DNA of 64,000 bases from Pocillopora verrucosa (Eukaryota > Cnidaria > Anthozoa > Scleractinia > Pocilloporidae): positions 16,275,963 to 16,339,962 of the forward strand of contig NC_089325.1 of NCBI RefSeq assembly GCF_036669915.1. The letters are read 5' to 3'. The position numbers were made by a program, and so were the translations under genes. Below are positions 42,004 through 53,087 of this stretch, one piece after another (within the stretch, counting starts at the first letter, position 1; every line of letters starts with the position of its first letter). The notes beneath the pieces are model-generated. The model saw only the letters and a program-made list of their open reading frames with translations, was not told the DNA's origin and ran no database searches.

Positions 42004-43192
42004 TCAAGAGAAGTATTCCTCCAGTGTAGGAGGATCCAGCTCGAAAAAACTTGAAGTTGAATTTCCGTAAAGGCAAGTTAACGCATTTCTTAACAGGGCA
42101 CACACGACATACAATTTTCCGATCGAGCTTAGACCTATTTTAAGGTTTTTTTTAAAGTCCATAAACTTGAAATACTCCACAATGTCTCCAAACAACCACT
42201 TGACAGACGTATGCACATTCGACATAGAGTCATTGAAGGCTTCCATTTGCGCTGTCAGGGCGGCCCCTCTGAACGGTGCCATGAGATTTACCCTTAAAGG
42301 ATAGGCGAGGTCTCCGTATATGCACATCTGTTGGCCAGTTGGGGATACAGCATTGTGCTCCAAAACGGAAAAGAGAAATAAGAAAAGAAAAATAAGAAAA
42401 GAGAAATTAGAAAAAGAAAATTAGAGTCGGCCAACGTGGCAGCATCATGCTTCTTTCCCTCTGAAAAACCAATTGTTCAACTGATAAATTTTTCTAAGCC
42501 AAAACTGGTGAGTTAAAACCTAAAACAAAAGAGACTGTAGGAATAACTAGACTTACCTAAAGGACCGAACAAATGTCCAATAAGCCCATTAGGAAGAGCA
42601 CTTGCCCGTTATAAACAAGCCGTTGGTGTTCCCCCAGCCTGCAAATCGGGCGAACAGTTCCATCCACAAACCAAAAACAGTTGTTAAGGGCAGCACCCTT
42701 GTCAGACACAGCATCAGAGTATTGTTGGATAGCAAATGGATTCAAGATGGAATTATTCCAGGTTGTGATTCTGTGATGATGCAGATCGAAGATATAGTTG
42801 TGCACTATGTTCGATACCATACACAAAACAGGAACTGGTTTTGCAAATCTGCTGACCATGTCACTGTAATGACATGGATATGCGAGGCAACAAAGAAGTA
42901 TGCAAAGGCCCTCTATTCGGTAGCAAACACTGCCTTGTGGACACGTAAAGGTGGGCGGTAATTGAAGAACATCAGCGAGACATTCGATATCTCCTCTTTC
43001 AAACCTAAACTCCGCTTTACATTCGGCTTCACTGATGTTTTCGTCAAAGTTAAATTCCTCATACTCGTAGTAAGGCAACTCTAAATTAACTGGTTGATTT
43101 GTCTCATAAAGAAACATAAACTCTTCATCTGTCAATAGCCCTTCCGCCTAAGCAATAACAATCATATCACGAGTCTTTCTTAAAGATGCCAT
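42004..43192 (-). pseudogene. HARBI1-like DDE transposase of Harbinger-2
   Basis: The start is an ATG at 43192 (MASLRKTRDMIVIA), interrupted by a TAG at 43148-43150. The first exon (to about 42557) contains LADVLQLPPTF, CLAYPCHYSDM and NNCFWFVDGTVRPICR with the first Asp. A small deletion after VYNG removes the helix HKRVHA found in Harbinger-1. Exon 2 (42460-42004) has KKHDAATLADS, then a pyrimidine-rich insertion of about 60 bases, then YGDLAYP with the second Asp and SVKWLFGDI. The intact C-terminus reads SFFELDPPTLEEYFS. In the third catalytic block the residue before VKWLF is Ser-Ser where Harbinger-1 has Glu-Ser, so the catalytic Glu may also be lost. Confidence 0.82.
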
Positions 43193-43339
43193 GATGAACA
43201 AAACGTTGTCGTCCTCAGCTTGAAATCTGCTCCTTAACGTGAAAAGTTTCCTGCCAAGGTAGTCGTCATTGACCCAGTCCCTCGCACTCAATGTTAACGT
43301 CCTCGAGGTCAGCCGTCCAAGTATCTTAAACTCTCCAAT

Positions 43340-44221
43340 ATCAAGGTGAAGACTGCAATTAAGCTGTATGCAAATGAAGATCCAACTATGCGCATTGTAC
43401 GAGAGTTCGAGGAAAAGTGCGAAAGAACTGGAAGACGATCTTTGAAGAAAGATACCAAGAGATATGCTTCGGAAAGAGGACTGTATCTTAAGTCAAGCTA
43501 CCCGTGCCCAAATGCTAACACTGAAGAAGGAGAAGAGTTACCTGGAGAGAAAGTCGGGGTTATGATGAGGATTAAGGAAGAAGAAAGTAGAACTGAGGAG
43601 GTACGCCAACAGAAATGGCAAGGAAAGCTGATTGAAGCAAGATGGGATGACGCGGATGTGATTGGCTGTTTCAGTTGGCTATGCCACTGGAAAACTGCGC
43701 CCACGCACACAGTGGTTGGAGTTTACGAACTATACCAACAGCTACTCCCAACTAAGATTTACCAACAGTACAAGACAAAGACAAGCAACAACACAGACAT
43801 CAAGTGTCGTATGTGCGGAAAAGCTATGGAGAGCGTCCCTCGTGTTTTGAGTGGATGTAGCGCACTGGCGCAGAGCAAGTACCAGACCAGGCACAACGCA
43901 GCCCTCAAAGTTCTATTCTTCGATCTGCTCTGTGATATGGGATTAATAGAAAGTGTGCCATCTTGGTGCTCACCTGAAACACCAAAGCCAGAGTACAAGA
44001 ATGATCGAGCCAGCGCCTTCTGGGATGTGTCAGTGTATGCAGAGAAGACGGAAGTAAGAGCAAATCGGATCGATGCAAGAGTTGTGGATAAGCACAAGAA
44101 GAAGGCGGTACTATTAGAAGTGAGTTGCCCGTGGATGGCAAACAGGAAACAGAATGAAGAAGAGAAAACCTCGAAGTATGCACTGCTCGGATGGGAGATC
44201 CGTCAGCAGTACCCACACTAT
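43340..44221 (+). pseudogene. R2/NeSL-like LINE, part 2 (C-terminal)
   Basis: The LINE frame resumes at NIKVKTAIKLYANEDPTM after Harbinger-2. It contains TAPTHTVVGVYELYQQLLPT and a zinc-binding CRMCGKAMESVPRVLSGC block followed by YQTRHNAALKVL, typical of the C-terminal region of R2/NeSL-like LINEs. The end of the family-specific part is near 44221 (QQYPHY), where a different LINE tail begins in the same frame by chance. The open frame through both parts is therefore a chimera. Confidence 0.8.
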
Positions 44222-44950
44222 ATTCTATTATCCTCCAACTTTACGTGGGCCGAACATGTGGAACATGTGATATCTAAAGTGAACCAGAGATTAGGTCTTT
44301 TGCATAGAATCAAGCATTTGATGCCTTATAACGCACACTTTCTTTATTACAAAAGCCTTGTCCTTCCCATACTTGATTATGCTAATATGGTATGGGGTGA
44401 TAAGGATAATGCTGTCTTAATGAACAATCTGCAGGTGTTGCAAAATAAGGTGGCAAAACTTGTTCTAGATAAACCATTGTACTCTTCTGCAACTGATGCT
44501 CTCAATCAGCTTTGCTGGTTAAATTTAAAACAACGCAGGCACTTCCATTGCTGCTTGTATGATTATAAATGCGTGAATGGAATTACATCTCACAAATTGG
44601 AATTATCTAGAAACAGCGATGTACATAGATACAACACTCGTTGCAAAGATCATCTTAGACTTTCATCAGTTAAACGGAACTGGGGTAAACAAAGAACCTT
44701 TTATCATGCCTTTAAAGACTGGAATTCCTTGGACAGTGACTTGAAGAACTCTGGCACTATATGTCAGTTTAGGGATAATTTTTTCAAATCTTTTAATCTA
44801 TAGCTTATTTTTGTACTTTTTTAATATCTATAATTTTTTATTTACTTTTAACAATTTAATGTTATTTTGGATCAGGACCTCTCTGTAGATCACCTACTGG
44901 TGAGAGAGCTTCTCCACGTTTGATTTTACATCATAATTTATATCGTTTGT
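44222..44950 (+). mobile_element. second 5'-truncated LINE tail
   Basis: From LSSNFTWAEHVEHVISKV onward the sequence is the C-terminal region of a CR1/L2-like reverse transcriptase (LPILDYANMVWGD, HFHCCLYDYKCVNGI, TFYHAFKDWNSL) ending at a stop at 44801-44803. An AT-rich 3' tail follows to about 44950. It is spliced onto the R2-like LINE without a visible gap. Confidence 0.75.
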
Positions 44951-45218
44951 TTTGCATGGCCACATTTCCTTTTCCAGACGCCATATTAAAAATTTGTTTT
45001 TTGAAATGAAAATTGGGTCAGCTTTTTATAAGATAAAAAACAACGTCATGAATTACATACCCATGCCCCCCTCCCCCTTCCCCATGATGTGACAGATGTC
45101 TGTTGGGGTTACCATGTAAGATGGCATCTGTCAATTAAGGTAAATATGATTTGGCGGGAAAGTTTTACCATAAGAAGAGTTGTCTTGCTGAGTGTTTTTA
45201 TCGGTAAGTCAAGTCAAG

Positions 45219-45431
45219 ATGAGTAGTCAAGAAAGAGTGAAGAAAGAAGAAGCAGCAGCAAGAGCCAATTTGTGGGGGAAAGTGGTCACTAAAGAACACC
45301 TTGAAAGGTATGAAAATATTAAGAAAGAAGAAGAGATCAAAAGACATGAAAATATTCTTCAAGAATTGAAGAAGCAAGAAATGCACAGAACACGTGTTCT
45401 TTATCAAGCGTTACACGCACGAAATATATGA
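45219..45431 (+). CDS. small charged coiled-coil protein
   Basis: A 70-residue frame starting MSSQERVKKEEAAARANLWG. It is almost wholly helical and charged (ERYENIKKEEEIKRHENILQ), ending HARNI. The longer open frame starts 27 bases upstream, but ATG 45219 is the first ATG in a good context. I do not recognise it. A further Lys/Glu-rich stretch follows in another frame, so the gene may be longer and frameshifted. Confidence 0.4.
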   Translation: MSSQERVKKEEAAARANLWGKVVTKEHLERYENIKKEEEIKRHENILQELKKQEMHRTRVLYQALHARNI

Positions 45432-45558
45432 CCCTGAAAGAGGAGGAGGAGATAAAGCCAAAGACGCCAAATTAATGAACACTTATCACAAATTGTAAAA
45501 AAACTCACATTTTCCTTTTTTATACTGATGGTGAAAGCTAAGCTTAATACTGTCCAAG

Positions 45559-46086
45559 ATGCTGTATTACTTTATCGGTACATATGGATTACCATAGCAC
45601 AACTTGAATGTCAAGATAAAAGTACATCCTAATATTCTTCCTTTGACTAAAGACATGTGGCAGACACTTTCTATGACATTTCCAACCTTACACTTATTGA
45701 TTAATGTGTATGAAACATCACTTTTTGAAGAACCACTTGAAATTAATCGTATTTGTAAGACAGTATTGTGATTTTTAGAAATTGGATGTGCTCGATAACA
45801 ACACGGTGCATCATCGCAGAATGAGTTGTGGATTCCTCTAACATGGAATGACAAACCATTCCATGTTAGAGAGGGCTTGAAATAATTCCAGCTTGCATGG
45901 ATGGAAGAGACAACTGTTGAGGTCATACTATTTCTCGTCCATAATGGTGACCGTTGTGGGTGACACAGTTGAATTAGAAGAAGTGGTTGGAGAAATGTCA
46001 AACCCCATTTAAAAGAATTTAATAGGTTTACAACCATGAAATTAACATTTATGGGTAAAACCAATGTTGATAATGTTGATGTCTAG
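45559..46086 (+). pseudogene. stop-riddled reading frame, unknown
   Basis: A single frame of about 175 codons from ATG 45559 to TAG 46084-46086 carries protein-like segments (HPNILPLTKDMWQTLSMTF, LINVYETSLFEEPLEINR, LWIPLTWNDKPFHVREG, FQLAWMEETTVEVILFLV) that stay in register although several stop codons lie between them. This looks like a decayed gene without indels. I cannot assign a family. A hairpin, 45836-45871, falls within it. Confidence 0.4.
45836..45871. repeat. perfect 15-bp hairpin
   Basis: CTCTAACATGGAATG at 45836-45850 and its exact reverse complement at 45857-45871 flank the loop ACAAAC. It lies inside the stop-riddled frame. Confidence 0.85.
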
Positions 46087-46503
46087 AACCTGTCACTCTA
46101 ATCAGATAATTAAGACTCCAGAGCAATGTTCCTTTCATCAGAGCACTACCAACATTTGTAACAAATAGCTTCCCCAAATCAAAACATAACATTCAAATTC
46201 ATTAAAATACTTGAATATTTTCCTTTTGTAGTAAAGACCACATTTGGAAGAAAAGCTCCAAATTGAGGATGATCTTCAAATAACAAATTTACATTGTGGT
46301 AAGCTGCCTATGCTGCATGCTTTGGGTGTTTGACTTTTCTCAATATATCAAAGAACTGAAAAATAACCAATACTTTGATATCAGGTAAAAGCCATGAGAC
46401 AAAAACGTCTCACCCAAGAACCTGCTGGGGACTGTTTCCTCATAGAGGTTCTCCTTGAAGATAGCAGGGAAATAAAAAGAAATTTTTCACAAAAAGGAAC
46501 ATA
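46087..46503. other. AT-rich spacer left of Penelope element
   Basis: No coding segment or structured repeat seen. Confidence 0.4.
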
Positions 46504-48072
46504 TCAAAATATTCGCCTCAACCTCAAGGCTTGACTGTATGGGATGCTCCGTTTCAGATGAGGTGGATGTGCTGATGTCCAATGGAGGTATGGATGAGTA
46601 TCAGTTGGTTTCTGATAAACATCTGTACTAATGTTGCCTTGATTGTCCTTTAGAACGGTCGTATCAAGGAAATTCACTGAATGTGCAGAGATTTCGTGTG
46701 TAAACTTGATTGAGGGTGCTACACTGTTAAGGTAGTTTATGAAATTAATCAAAGAGTCTTTATCACTTTTCCAGATAAGGAATATATCATCTATAAAGCG
46801 TACCCAGAGTATGATATGGTCCATCCACTCTGTTTGGTACACGAATCTTTCTTCAAGTCTACCCATGTATACGTTTGCAAAGTTGGGAGCGACTCTGGTT
46901 CCCATGGCTGTTCCTTTGATTTGAATGTAGTGTTCATTGCCAAAGGTAAAGTTGTTAAGCTTAAGAACCTTCTCGAGGAGACACGATAATGTCATCGGTG
47001 ATGGCTTGTTCTGGTTCGTTTTGCCTAGCTCTTCCTCCACAATAGTGAGTCCTTCGTCTGTGTCTATATTCGTATATAGGCTTGATACGTCCAGAGTTGC
47101 TAAGTAACACTTTTCGGGTAACTTGCCCAAACTCCGTATTCGCTTAATGAAGTGTGTGGTATCTTGTACGTATGACGGTAGCTTTTCTGCTATAGGTCTC
47201 AAAAATTCGTTCACATAAGCTGATAGCTTCTCCGTGTGGCTGTTCACGGAGGATACTACTGGTCTACCTGGATTGTTAACTTTGTGTATTTTGGGGAGCA
47301 TATAGAATATAGGAGTCCTTGATTGTGCTGGTCTTAAGAGTTTAGCTACTTCTTCTTCTAATTCTCCGTCGTCCATAAGTGTATCTAAGCACTGGTTTAT
47401 GAGCTGTTCGTGTTCAAGAGTGAGATCTCTTCCTACTCTCTTGTAATATTCTTCATTGTCCAGTTGGCGTTTAGCCTCCTTTACATAGTCCTTTGCATTC
47501 ATGATGACCGTAGCTCCACCTTTATCTGCGGGCTTGATGATTATGTCCGTGTTGTTGCTTAGTCTAAACAAAGCTGCTCTCTCACGTTTGGTTAGATTAT
47601 TACGTGGACATCGTAGATTGTGAAAGGTCTCATCACTGATTTCTTGCCTTAATTTGTCAATATATGTATTAAGGTATGGTTCCCTTGAAGGTCCAGTATA
47701 CATCTTGCGCTCCTTCTGGTTCAATTTTTGAAGAATCGATGGTTGGTATCCAGGGCCGTCTATTACGTCTTCTATATTCTCAGGAGTGTGATATTCCTTA
47801 AGGGTTAGTCTACGGGCAAAGGCATCAATGTCCTTACTGATTTCATATTTTCCTGGTGGCAGTGGTGTTGGGCAAAAGTTAAGTCCCTTACGTAGAAGGT
47901 TTGTTTCCGACTGCGTAAGTTGAATGCCAGATAAGTTTACTGTTCGTCTATTTAAAATATTCTCTATCTGTGTGGATTTCTGACGTGTCATTTCTTTGGG
48001 TTTGACTTTACTCATTGTCCATTTCCGTTCCAATGTCAAATTTCCGTTGATATCTTTTCGGTTTGGTTTCAA
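46504..48072 (-). CDS. Penelope-type reverse transcriptase
   Basis: A 522-residue open part with the Penelope/telomerase-like RT blocks: NNTDIIIKPADKGGATVIM, RTPIFYMLPKIHKVN, RPVVSSVNSHTEKLSAYV, LATLDVSSLYTNIDTDEGL, IKGTAMGTRVAPNFANVYM and the catalytic VRFIDDIFLIW. The end HLKRSIPYSQALRLRRI is normally followed by a GIY-YIG endonuclease, which is absent. The N-terminal side (48356-48075) is in another frame, so one frameshift near 48072 separates them. Confidence 0.88.
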   Translation of the reverse strand: MKPNRKDINGNLTLERKWTMSKVKPKEMTRQKSTQIENILNRRTVNLSGIQLTQSETNLLRKGLNFCPTPLPPGKYEISKDIDAFARRLTLKEYHTPENIEDVIDGPGYQPSILQKLNQKERKMYTGPSREPYLNTYIDKLRQEISDETFHNLRCPRNNLTKRERAALFRLSNNTDIIIKPADKGGATVIMNAKDYVKEAKRQLDNEEYYKRVGRDLTLEHEQLINQCLDTLMDDGELEEEVAKLLRPAQSRTPIFYMLPKIHKVNNPGRPVVSSVNSHTEKLSAYVNEFLRPIAEKLPSYVQDTTHFIKRIRSLGKLPEKCYLATLDVSSLYTNIDTDEGLTIVEEELGKTNQNKPSPMTLSCLLEKVLKLNNFTFGNEHYIQIKGTAMGTRVAPNFANVYMGRLEERFVYQTEWMDHIILWVRFIDDIFLIWKSDKDSLINFINYLNSVAPSIKFTHEISAHSVNFLDTTVLKDNQGNISTDVYQKPTDTHPYLHWTSAHPPHLKRSIPYSQALRLRRIF

Positions 48073-48074
48073 TC

Positions 48075-48356
48075 TTAATCTTTGTATCTGTTCCTGGCAG
48101 GTGGGCGACCGCCTAAAAAATACCGCCGTTGTGATTGGCGCTTACCTCCTTCATGCTGGTTGTAATCTAGTGATTGTTGTTGGTAGCGTCTGTAGCCCCA
48201 CTCTCTGTCCCTTGATGATCTTTCATAGTACCTTCTTTGGCCACGTTCTTCAGGTGGTATTTTTCTTCTTGTGGGGTCTGACTTATTTGGGGTCAGTTTC
48301 TGACGAATGTGTTTCTTGACTACCACACTGGGGATTTTTGACATTTTTTTGACCAC
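48075..48356 (-). pseudogene. Penelope ORF, linker part
   Basis: A basic stretch from KKMSKIPSVVVKKHI to GGRPPARNRYKD, rich in Arg, Gln and Tyr (YERSSRDREWGYRRYQQ). It lies between the upstream Penelope coding part and the reverse transcriptase and is out of frame with the latter. Its first codons are the place where the inserted element interrupts the gene. Confidence 0.55.
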
Positions 48357-48741
48357 CCCACCTGTTTTTGGTCACGCGCGCAAAGATTTGTGGGTAGCGC
48401 ACAGGACCATTCAACACTGGACTTTGAAGAGATCTGGTACCTACATGTGACTCCCACCAGGTTTGTGTTGTCCGCCATTTGCAAAACAACAAGGTAAGCT
48501 TTAATTTGATACCAAATTCGACTATTTTAGAGACGTGTTCGATTTTTTCTCTTTATCTAAAAGTAGAAGATGATTAGTATGACTTTTTGGAGATTTTTGG
48601 CTGTGTTTGAGGTTAATTTTACCGCTTTTAGTGTTGATTTACGCTAAATGAAATCGATAGGATTTTAGCCTGTTGTATTGACTATTTACACGGAAAATTT
48701 GGCTGACATTGTTCTTGTTTTACCAAAGTTACACCGGCGAG

Positions 48742-51555
48742 ATGTCGGGGACCTCACGTTTTCCCATTGGAGAGTGGGCACGGCAAAGGAAGGAGAAACG
48801 ACAGGTTTTAGTTGAAGCGAATAAGTCTATTCAAGACTTGGAGGGAAAAATTACAGAGCTAAAGAGAAAGGTACGTAATGTTGTGAAAATAATCGATCTT
48901 TGGTTTTGTGATTACCTACTGATACTCAGATTATTTTCATCGAAGGAGACTTTTCGATTTAAAATGCAAAATATCAAGATTAGAAGTGTAAAATAGTTTT
49001 AGGGAGCCACCTGTTCAATTATTTGTTTTACAAATATGATATTGCATGCTGATAAATATCATGATTAATGAATAAGATGGTGAACAAATTTGTTTTCAAA
49101 ATATTTATGAGTAATTTCTTAGAGATCGATTTTGTAATAAAAACAAACTACATGTAGCAATGCACTTGTGCACAAAATTTGTGCAGAGCCATAATTATAG
49201 CAAATCAGTATTTTGGTGTTTTAAATGACATAATCAATTTATTATTTTAGTGTTTACAATTTTAAAATCACATTTTCACCTCTTGCTTTTTTCCTCTCTC
49301 TATAGCGAGGGTTATTAGAAAATGAAATAGTGCACCTGCCAAGAGGACAACATGTTGTAACACCGACCACTCTAGATGAAAACAACAGTGACAAGTGTGT
49401 TGGTTTGTCACACAACATTTCAGCTAAGAGAAGAAAGCTTACGTATGATTGTGCCAAGAAAGTTCACTCTACGCCAAGTACAGAACCTGAAGGTCAATGT
49501 GCAACTGCCAATGGACTTTGGAGCACCTTGGTTAAAAACTGTAAAACTAAAGTAGTCATTGATGTACTGAAAAAGTCAAAAACTGTTTGTAAAACAGTTG
49601 TCCCACAGATTGTGGCTAAATCTGTAGCTAAATTTGAAAAGTCCTCAACAAATTTTCTCAGGTCTGTAAGTGTGCTATACAGGGGTGGAATTCTTAGTAA
49701 GAGAAAATATTGTAATATAAGATCTTCAGAAGTCTTTGATTATGACATCCCAACAAAGAAGCGAAAGCGCACAGAGTTTAAAGAGGGTTGTAGATTACCT
49801 GCACTTGTACCTTACAAGGAGCTGATGAAATTTATAGAGGTACAAGATATTGGAAAACTTCATAGCATACCGCAGGCTACTGCTGAGAGTGACGTAGAAA
49901 AGGAAAACGAAGAAGTTGATGGCAACTTACTGCCAGTGATCCCTGGGTATTATATTGACCTTAAAGAGCGTTTACTCCAAATGGCAGACCTCTACCTTCA
50001 CATAGATAGCCATATACCTAATTTTCTTACATGGTTTGGTAAACAGAAGGGTCATTTTTTAGTAGCAATGGGTGCAGATGGTGCCCCTTTTGGTAAGGCT
50101 AATGAGGCTTGTGCATGGCTTGTTTCATTTTTGAATGTTTCAGAAAGAGTTGCCTCACCAGATGATAATTTTTTGATTTGTGGTGCCAACTGTAAAGAAG
50201 ATCACCCTGCCATGGTAGAATATGGGAAACAACTTAGATCAGAGATGGCCACGATTGCAAGTCAAACTTTTTCAGTAAAAAATCAGCAGGTTAAGTTTGA
50301 ATTTAAACTTGTTCCATCAGATATGAAGTGGCTAGCAAAATTTTCTGGAGAACTGAGCAATGCTGCTAAATACCCATGTTCTTTTGCAAATGTGCAACTT
50401 AGTGAATTACAGGAAAGAGGGCAAAGCTTGAGTAACAATCCTCAAAGTAAGTGGAGGCCATGGGAATATAAATTCAGGGAAGAAGTTGCCAAAAAGGTGA
50501 CACAATTTAAAGAAAAACAGGCAAGGCCAATTAATGCTGCTCAAGAGCAGACATTGCGTACCAAAGTATGCAACCACATAGCAAGCCTTAAATCTAGACA
50601 AGAATTTGAGCCAATTCTTGGTCCAGTTATTCAAAATGCAAAATGTGATAATCTTCATGTGGGAAATAATTGTTGGGGGCATTGGCATAAGTTGCTTTTC
50701 ACCCATGTTTTGGCTAAAGCAAAGATTCCCACCAGTACAAAGTCTGTTTTTCAATTGCCAGAAGATAACTCATTGCGTAAGCATTTGAAGGCTCTCCGGT
50801 TTAAATTAAAGTGCAAGAAGATGTATAATAAGATTTTGCAATGGTTTAAAGAGAAACGAAAGACATCTCCTTTTGAATTTCGGTTCACTGGGGAGGAAAC
50901 TAAGAAATTTTGTGATGGCTTTATGTATCTTGTTGAAGCTCAAATTGAGGAGGGTGACATTGAGCAAGCCAAGAGCTTTTTTGTGTTATCTCTTGGGAGA
51001 ATGGGTCTTCACCTAAGGAACAGCTTGTCCCTTGCTAGTAGGGTCTCCAATATTAGTTACAGTGATCTACCAAAGTTAGAGCAGGATTGCACACAATATT
51101 TTAATCTAACATCATTATTTCACTCTGCAAATCTCAGTGTTTGGGCAATGGGCTACTGTGTGCCATTTCATACTAAACAGCTTTTTGAAGATCTTGGTGT
51201 GGGTTTAGGAATTAATTCAATGCAGGGAAGAGAGTCTAAACACCAGCAACTTGCTTCGTTTGCTAGTTTTTCCCTTGTAAAACACAGATGGGCTAAAGTG
51301 TTTAGACATGAGCACATGTCCAACATTTGGATAAGGCAACAGAATCCATTTCATGATACCTATAAGAAATGTAAAGACACATATGTGCCAAAGCGGTGCA
51401 GCACTGCAGGATATTGTTCATGTGGTATGCCTTTAAGCACTGCAAGTGCATGCATGTACTACTCATGTGAAATTTCAAAAGAAATTATTGCTTGTGGTTC
51501 AGCAGGGAAACTAACAGTAAAGATGAAACAAATTCTTGCTGAAGCTCAAAAATGA
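48742..51555 (+). CDS. unknown 792-residue protein, two exons
   Basis: Exon 1 (48742-48870) starts MSGTSRFPIGEWARQRKEKR, a basic coiled coil. Exon 2 (49306-51555) follows a GT-AG intron (donor GTACGT, acceptor CTATAG) in register. The central part has VAMGADGAPFGKANEACAWL, FLICGANCKEDH and DMKWLAKFSGELSNAAKYP; a Cys/His-rich end has AGYCSCGMPLSTASACMYYSC. I know similar multi-copy uncharacterised proteins in invertebrates but no named domain. The acidic residues in GADGAPFG and around EDH and DMKW could belong to a nuclease fold, which is speculation. There is no stop or frameshift in 750 codons of exon 2, so the copy may be recent. Confidence 0.65.
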
Positions 51556-51839
51556 AAAGTTTCTGTGAAGCTTGGCTGGATAACATCAGATTAAGGGTGT
51601 TCAAAGGTGGTGGCTAGACAATTAAATATTGAGATAGTAAGATGTTTTTCTGAGGAGAGTTCATTTATAACAAAAGCTGTAATGTTTTGGTGTTTAAGGT
51701 TATAATGTTCTTGTTAGTTCATTAAAATTACATTCCACATGGACCATAAGTGCTATTATTTTGTGTTATACATGTACATACCCCTAAAAGAAAAGTTACA
51801 TCTACTCTTGATCACAAAATACACAAATTGGCCATTGCA
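51556..51839. other. spacer between convergent genes
   Basis: AT-rich 3' flank of the 792-residue gene; no coding segment. A further non-coding stretch runs from 51994 to 52402. Confidence 0.4.
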
Positions 51840-51993
51840 GTAGACCCCTTCGATATATTAAATTCAGCTTGGCAGTGAGGCTTAAAGGACACAAAGGGAA
51901 TTGAACAATCATGTTTGTTTGTACTGTTTTTTTTTGTTTGTGTCTTCTAGTCCTCACTGTCAAGCTGAATTTTATATATCAAAAGTGGCCTAC
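51840..51993. mobile_element. 154-bp MITE with long inverted ends
   Basis: The left end reads GTAGACCCCTTCGATATATT and the right end, in reverse complement, GTAGGCCACTTTTGATATAT. The similarity goes on through AATTCAGCTTG and CAGTGAGG to ACACAAA. Length and structure fit a MITE, nested in the unclassified element. Confidence 0.75.
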
Positions 51994-52402
51994 TCTAATC
52001 AAATAATTACAATTTCTTTATAATATTTATGGGATAAATGTTGAAATCTGAAGCAGAAAAATATCTCTTTGTGTTCTTCCCTAACGATCCATACAGTGTC
52101 TGTCATGGAAGGTCTTAGTATGAACCCTGTCTGTGTCTCTGGAAATTCCAATATTTTTCTCACCTCTTGTCATAATTTCTAATCACCTTCCTGGGGTAAG
52201 TATGGATATTTTTAACACAACAGATAAGCAAATAATGTTAATATTATATACAGCACAGACCCTGGTATAACAAAATTGTCTTGCAACTTGATACAGGCAT
52301 GAAAACAAAACAAAAAAACAACTGGAATGTGCCACAGGCAACCAATATAATCTTTGTTAAACACAACAGGAACTAAAAGAAGCTACAGAACGTTCATCGA
52401 TT

Positions 52403-53076
52403 TCAAATAAACTGAGGAACTCCTTCTTCATTCCAGACACCATAATGACACTTAATTTGAACCATTTCTGTGGAGTAAATGTACTTAAGCTGGAAAGGCC
52501 TATTGGCATCCACAAGAAGATCAGTGTGTCCCTTGCCTTTAATGCTTCTTTTAAACCCCACCTCTCCAGTCATTTGTCCCTCTGAAAACCATCGCTCCAG
52601 CTTTCTTTTGTGAGATACTTTAATGACTTTTTCTTTTACTTCGCCGTTTCTCTTTAGATGATTTTGGATGTTTACTCCATACATAGATGTGCAAGTGAGG
52701 ATTTCCACTAAATGATCGAATATCTCCTTATGAAGTCTGTAACTGAATTCTACAATCCATGGATTGGAATGTTTGGCCACAAAAATTCCCTTCTAATAAT
52801 AGACCTTTTCCAGTTGTCAAGCTCGCGGCAGGCCATGTCGTCCAAATTACAGGAAGACACTGTTAGTTTATCTCGATCAGATCTCCGTGAGTAGGACTTT
52901 AAGGAATCTTCTTTCAATCGGTTCAACTCTTTAAACAAATCCTGGACCGCAAGCTTCTCAGAAACCGCTTCAGATGGCAAGGACGTCCAATATTTGGACT
53001 CGGTTTTTTCGTAGAAACTTCCAATCTCGTCAGAAAGACCTCTTATTATCTCGATATTTAATTCTCTGGCGGCCAT
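52403..53076 (-). pseudogene. second gene of unclassified element
   Basis: The start MAARELNIEIIRGLSDEIGS lies at the very right edge of the element. Then come a helical region and, after a frame change near 52780, FSYRLHKEIFDHLVEILTC, KVSHKRKLERWFSEGQMTGE and a C-terminus KCHYGVWNEEGVPQFI. The two frames together give about 225 residues. The frame change could be an indel or a tiny unrecognised intron. No family recognised. It runs convergent to the 792-residue gene, and its start codon context is shared with the end of the Penelope frame. Confidence 0.5.
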
Positions 53077-53087
53077 CTTTGGTCAAC

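Larger units (their letters stand above)
36510..43336. mobile_element. PIF/Harbinger element 2
   Basis: The ends are inverted repeats that begin GAGAGTTTAAGATAC and continue TGGACGGCTGACCTCGA, at 36510-36547 and about 43299-43336. The 3-bp direct repeat AAT lies at 36507-36509 and 43337-43339, and joining the LINE reading frame across it restores register. It holds a Myb/SANT-like gene (plus) and a HARBI1-like transposase (minus), convergent. A Gypsy element is inserted between them. Without that insertion it is about 2.85 kb. Confidence 0.88.
48357..53087. mobile_element. unclassified element inside Penelope element
   Basis: Penelope coding sequence stops at about 53088 and resumes at 48356, with 4.7 kb between. 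That insert carries a spliced plus-strand gene (48742-51555) and a convergent minus-strand gene (52403-53076), a layout typical of DNA transposons. A T-rich TTT at both junctions may be the target duplication. I did not find convincing terminal inverted repeats, so the limits come from the interrupted Penelope gene. Confidence 0.6.

Noticed and set aside
45567..46064. 165-codon minus-strand frame
   Set aside because: The plus-strand frame across the same bases has more protein-like segments in one register; the minus frame shows no motif.
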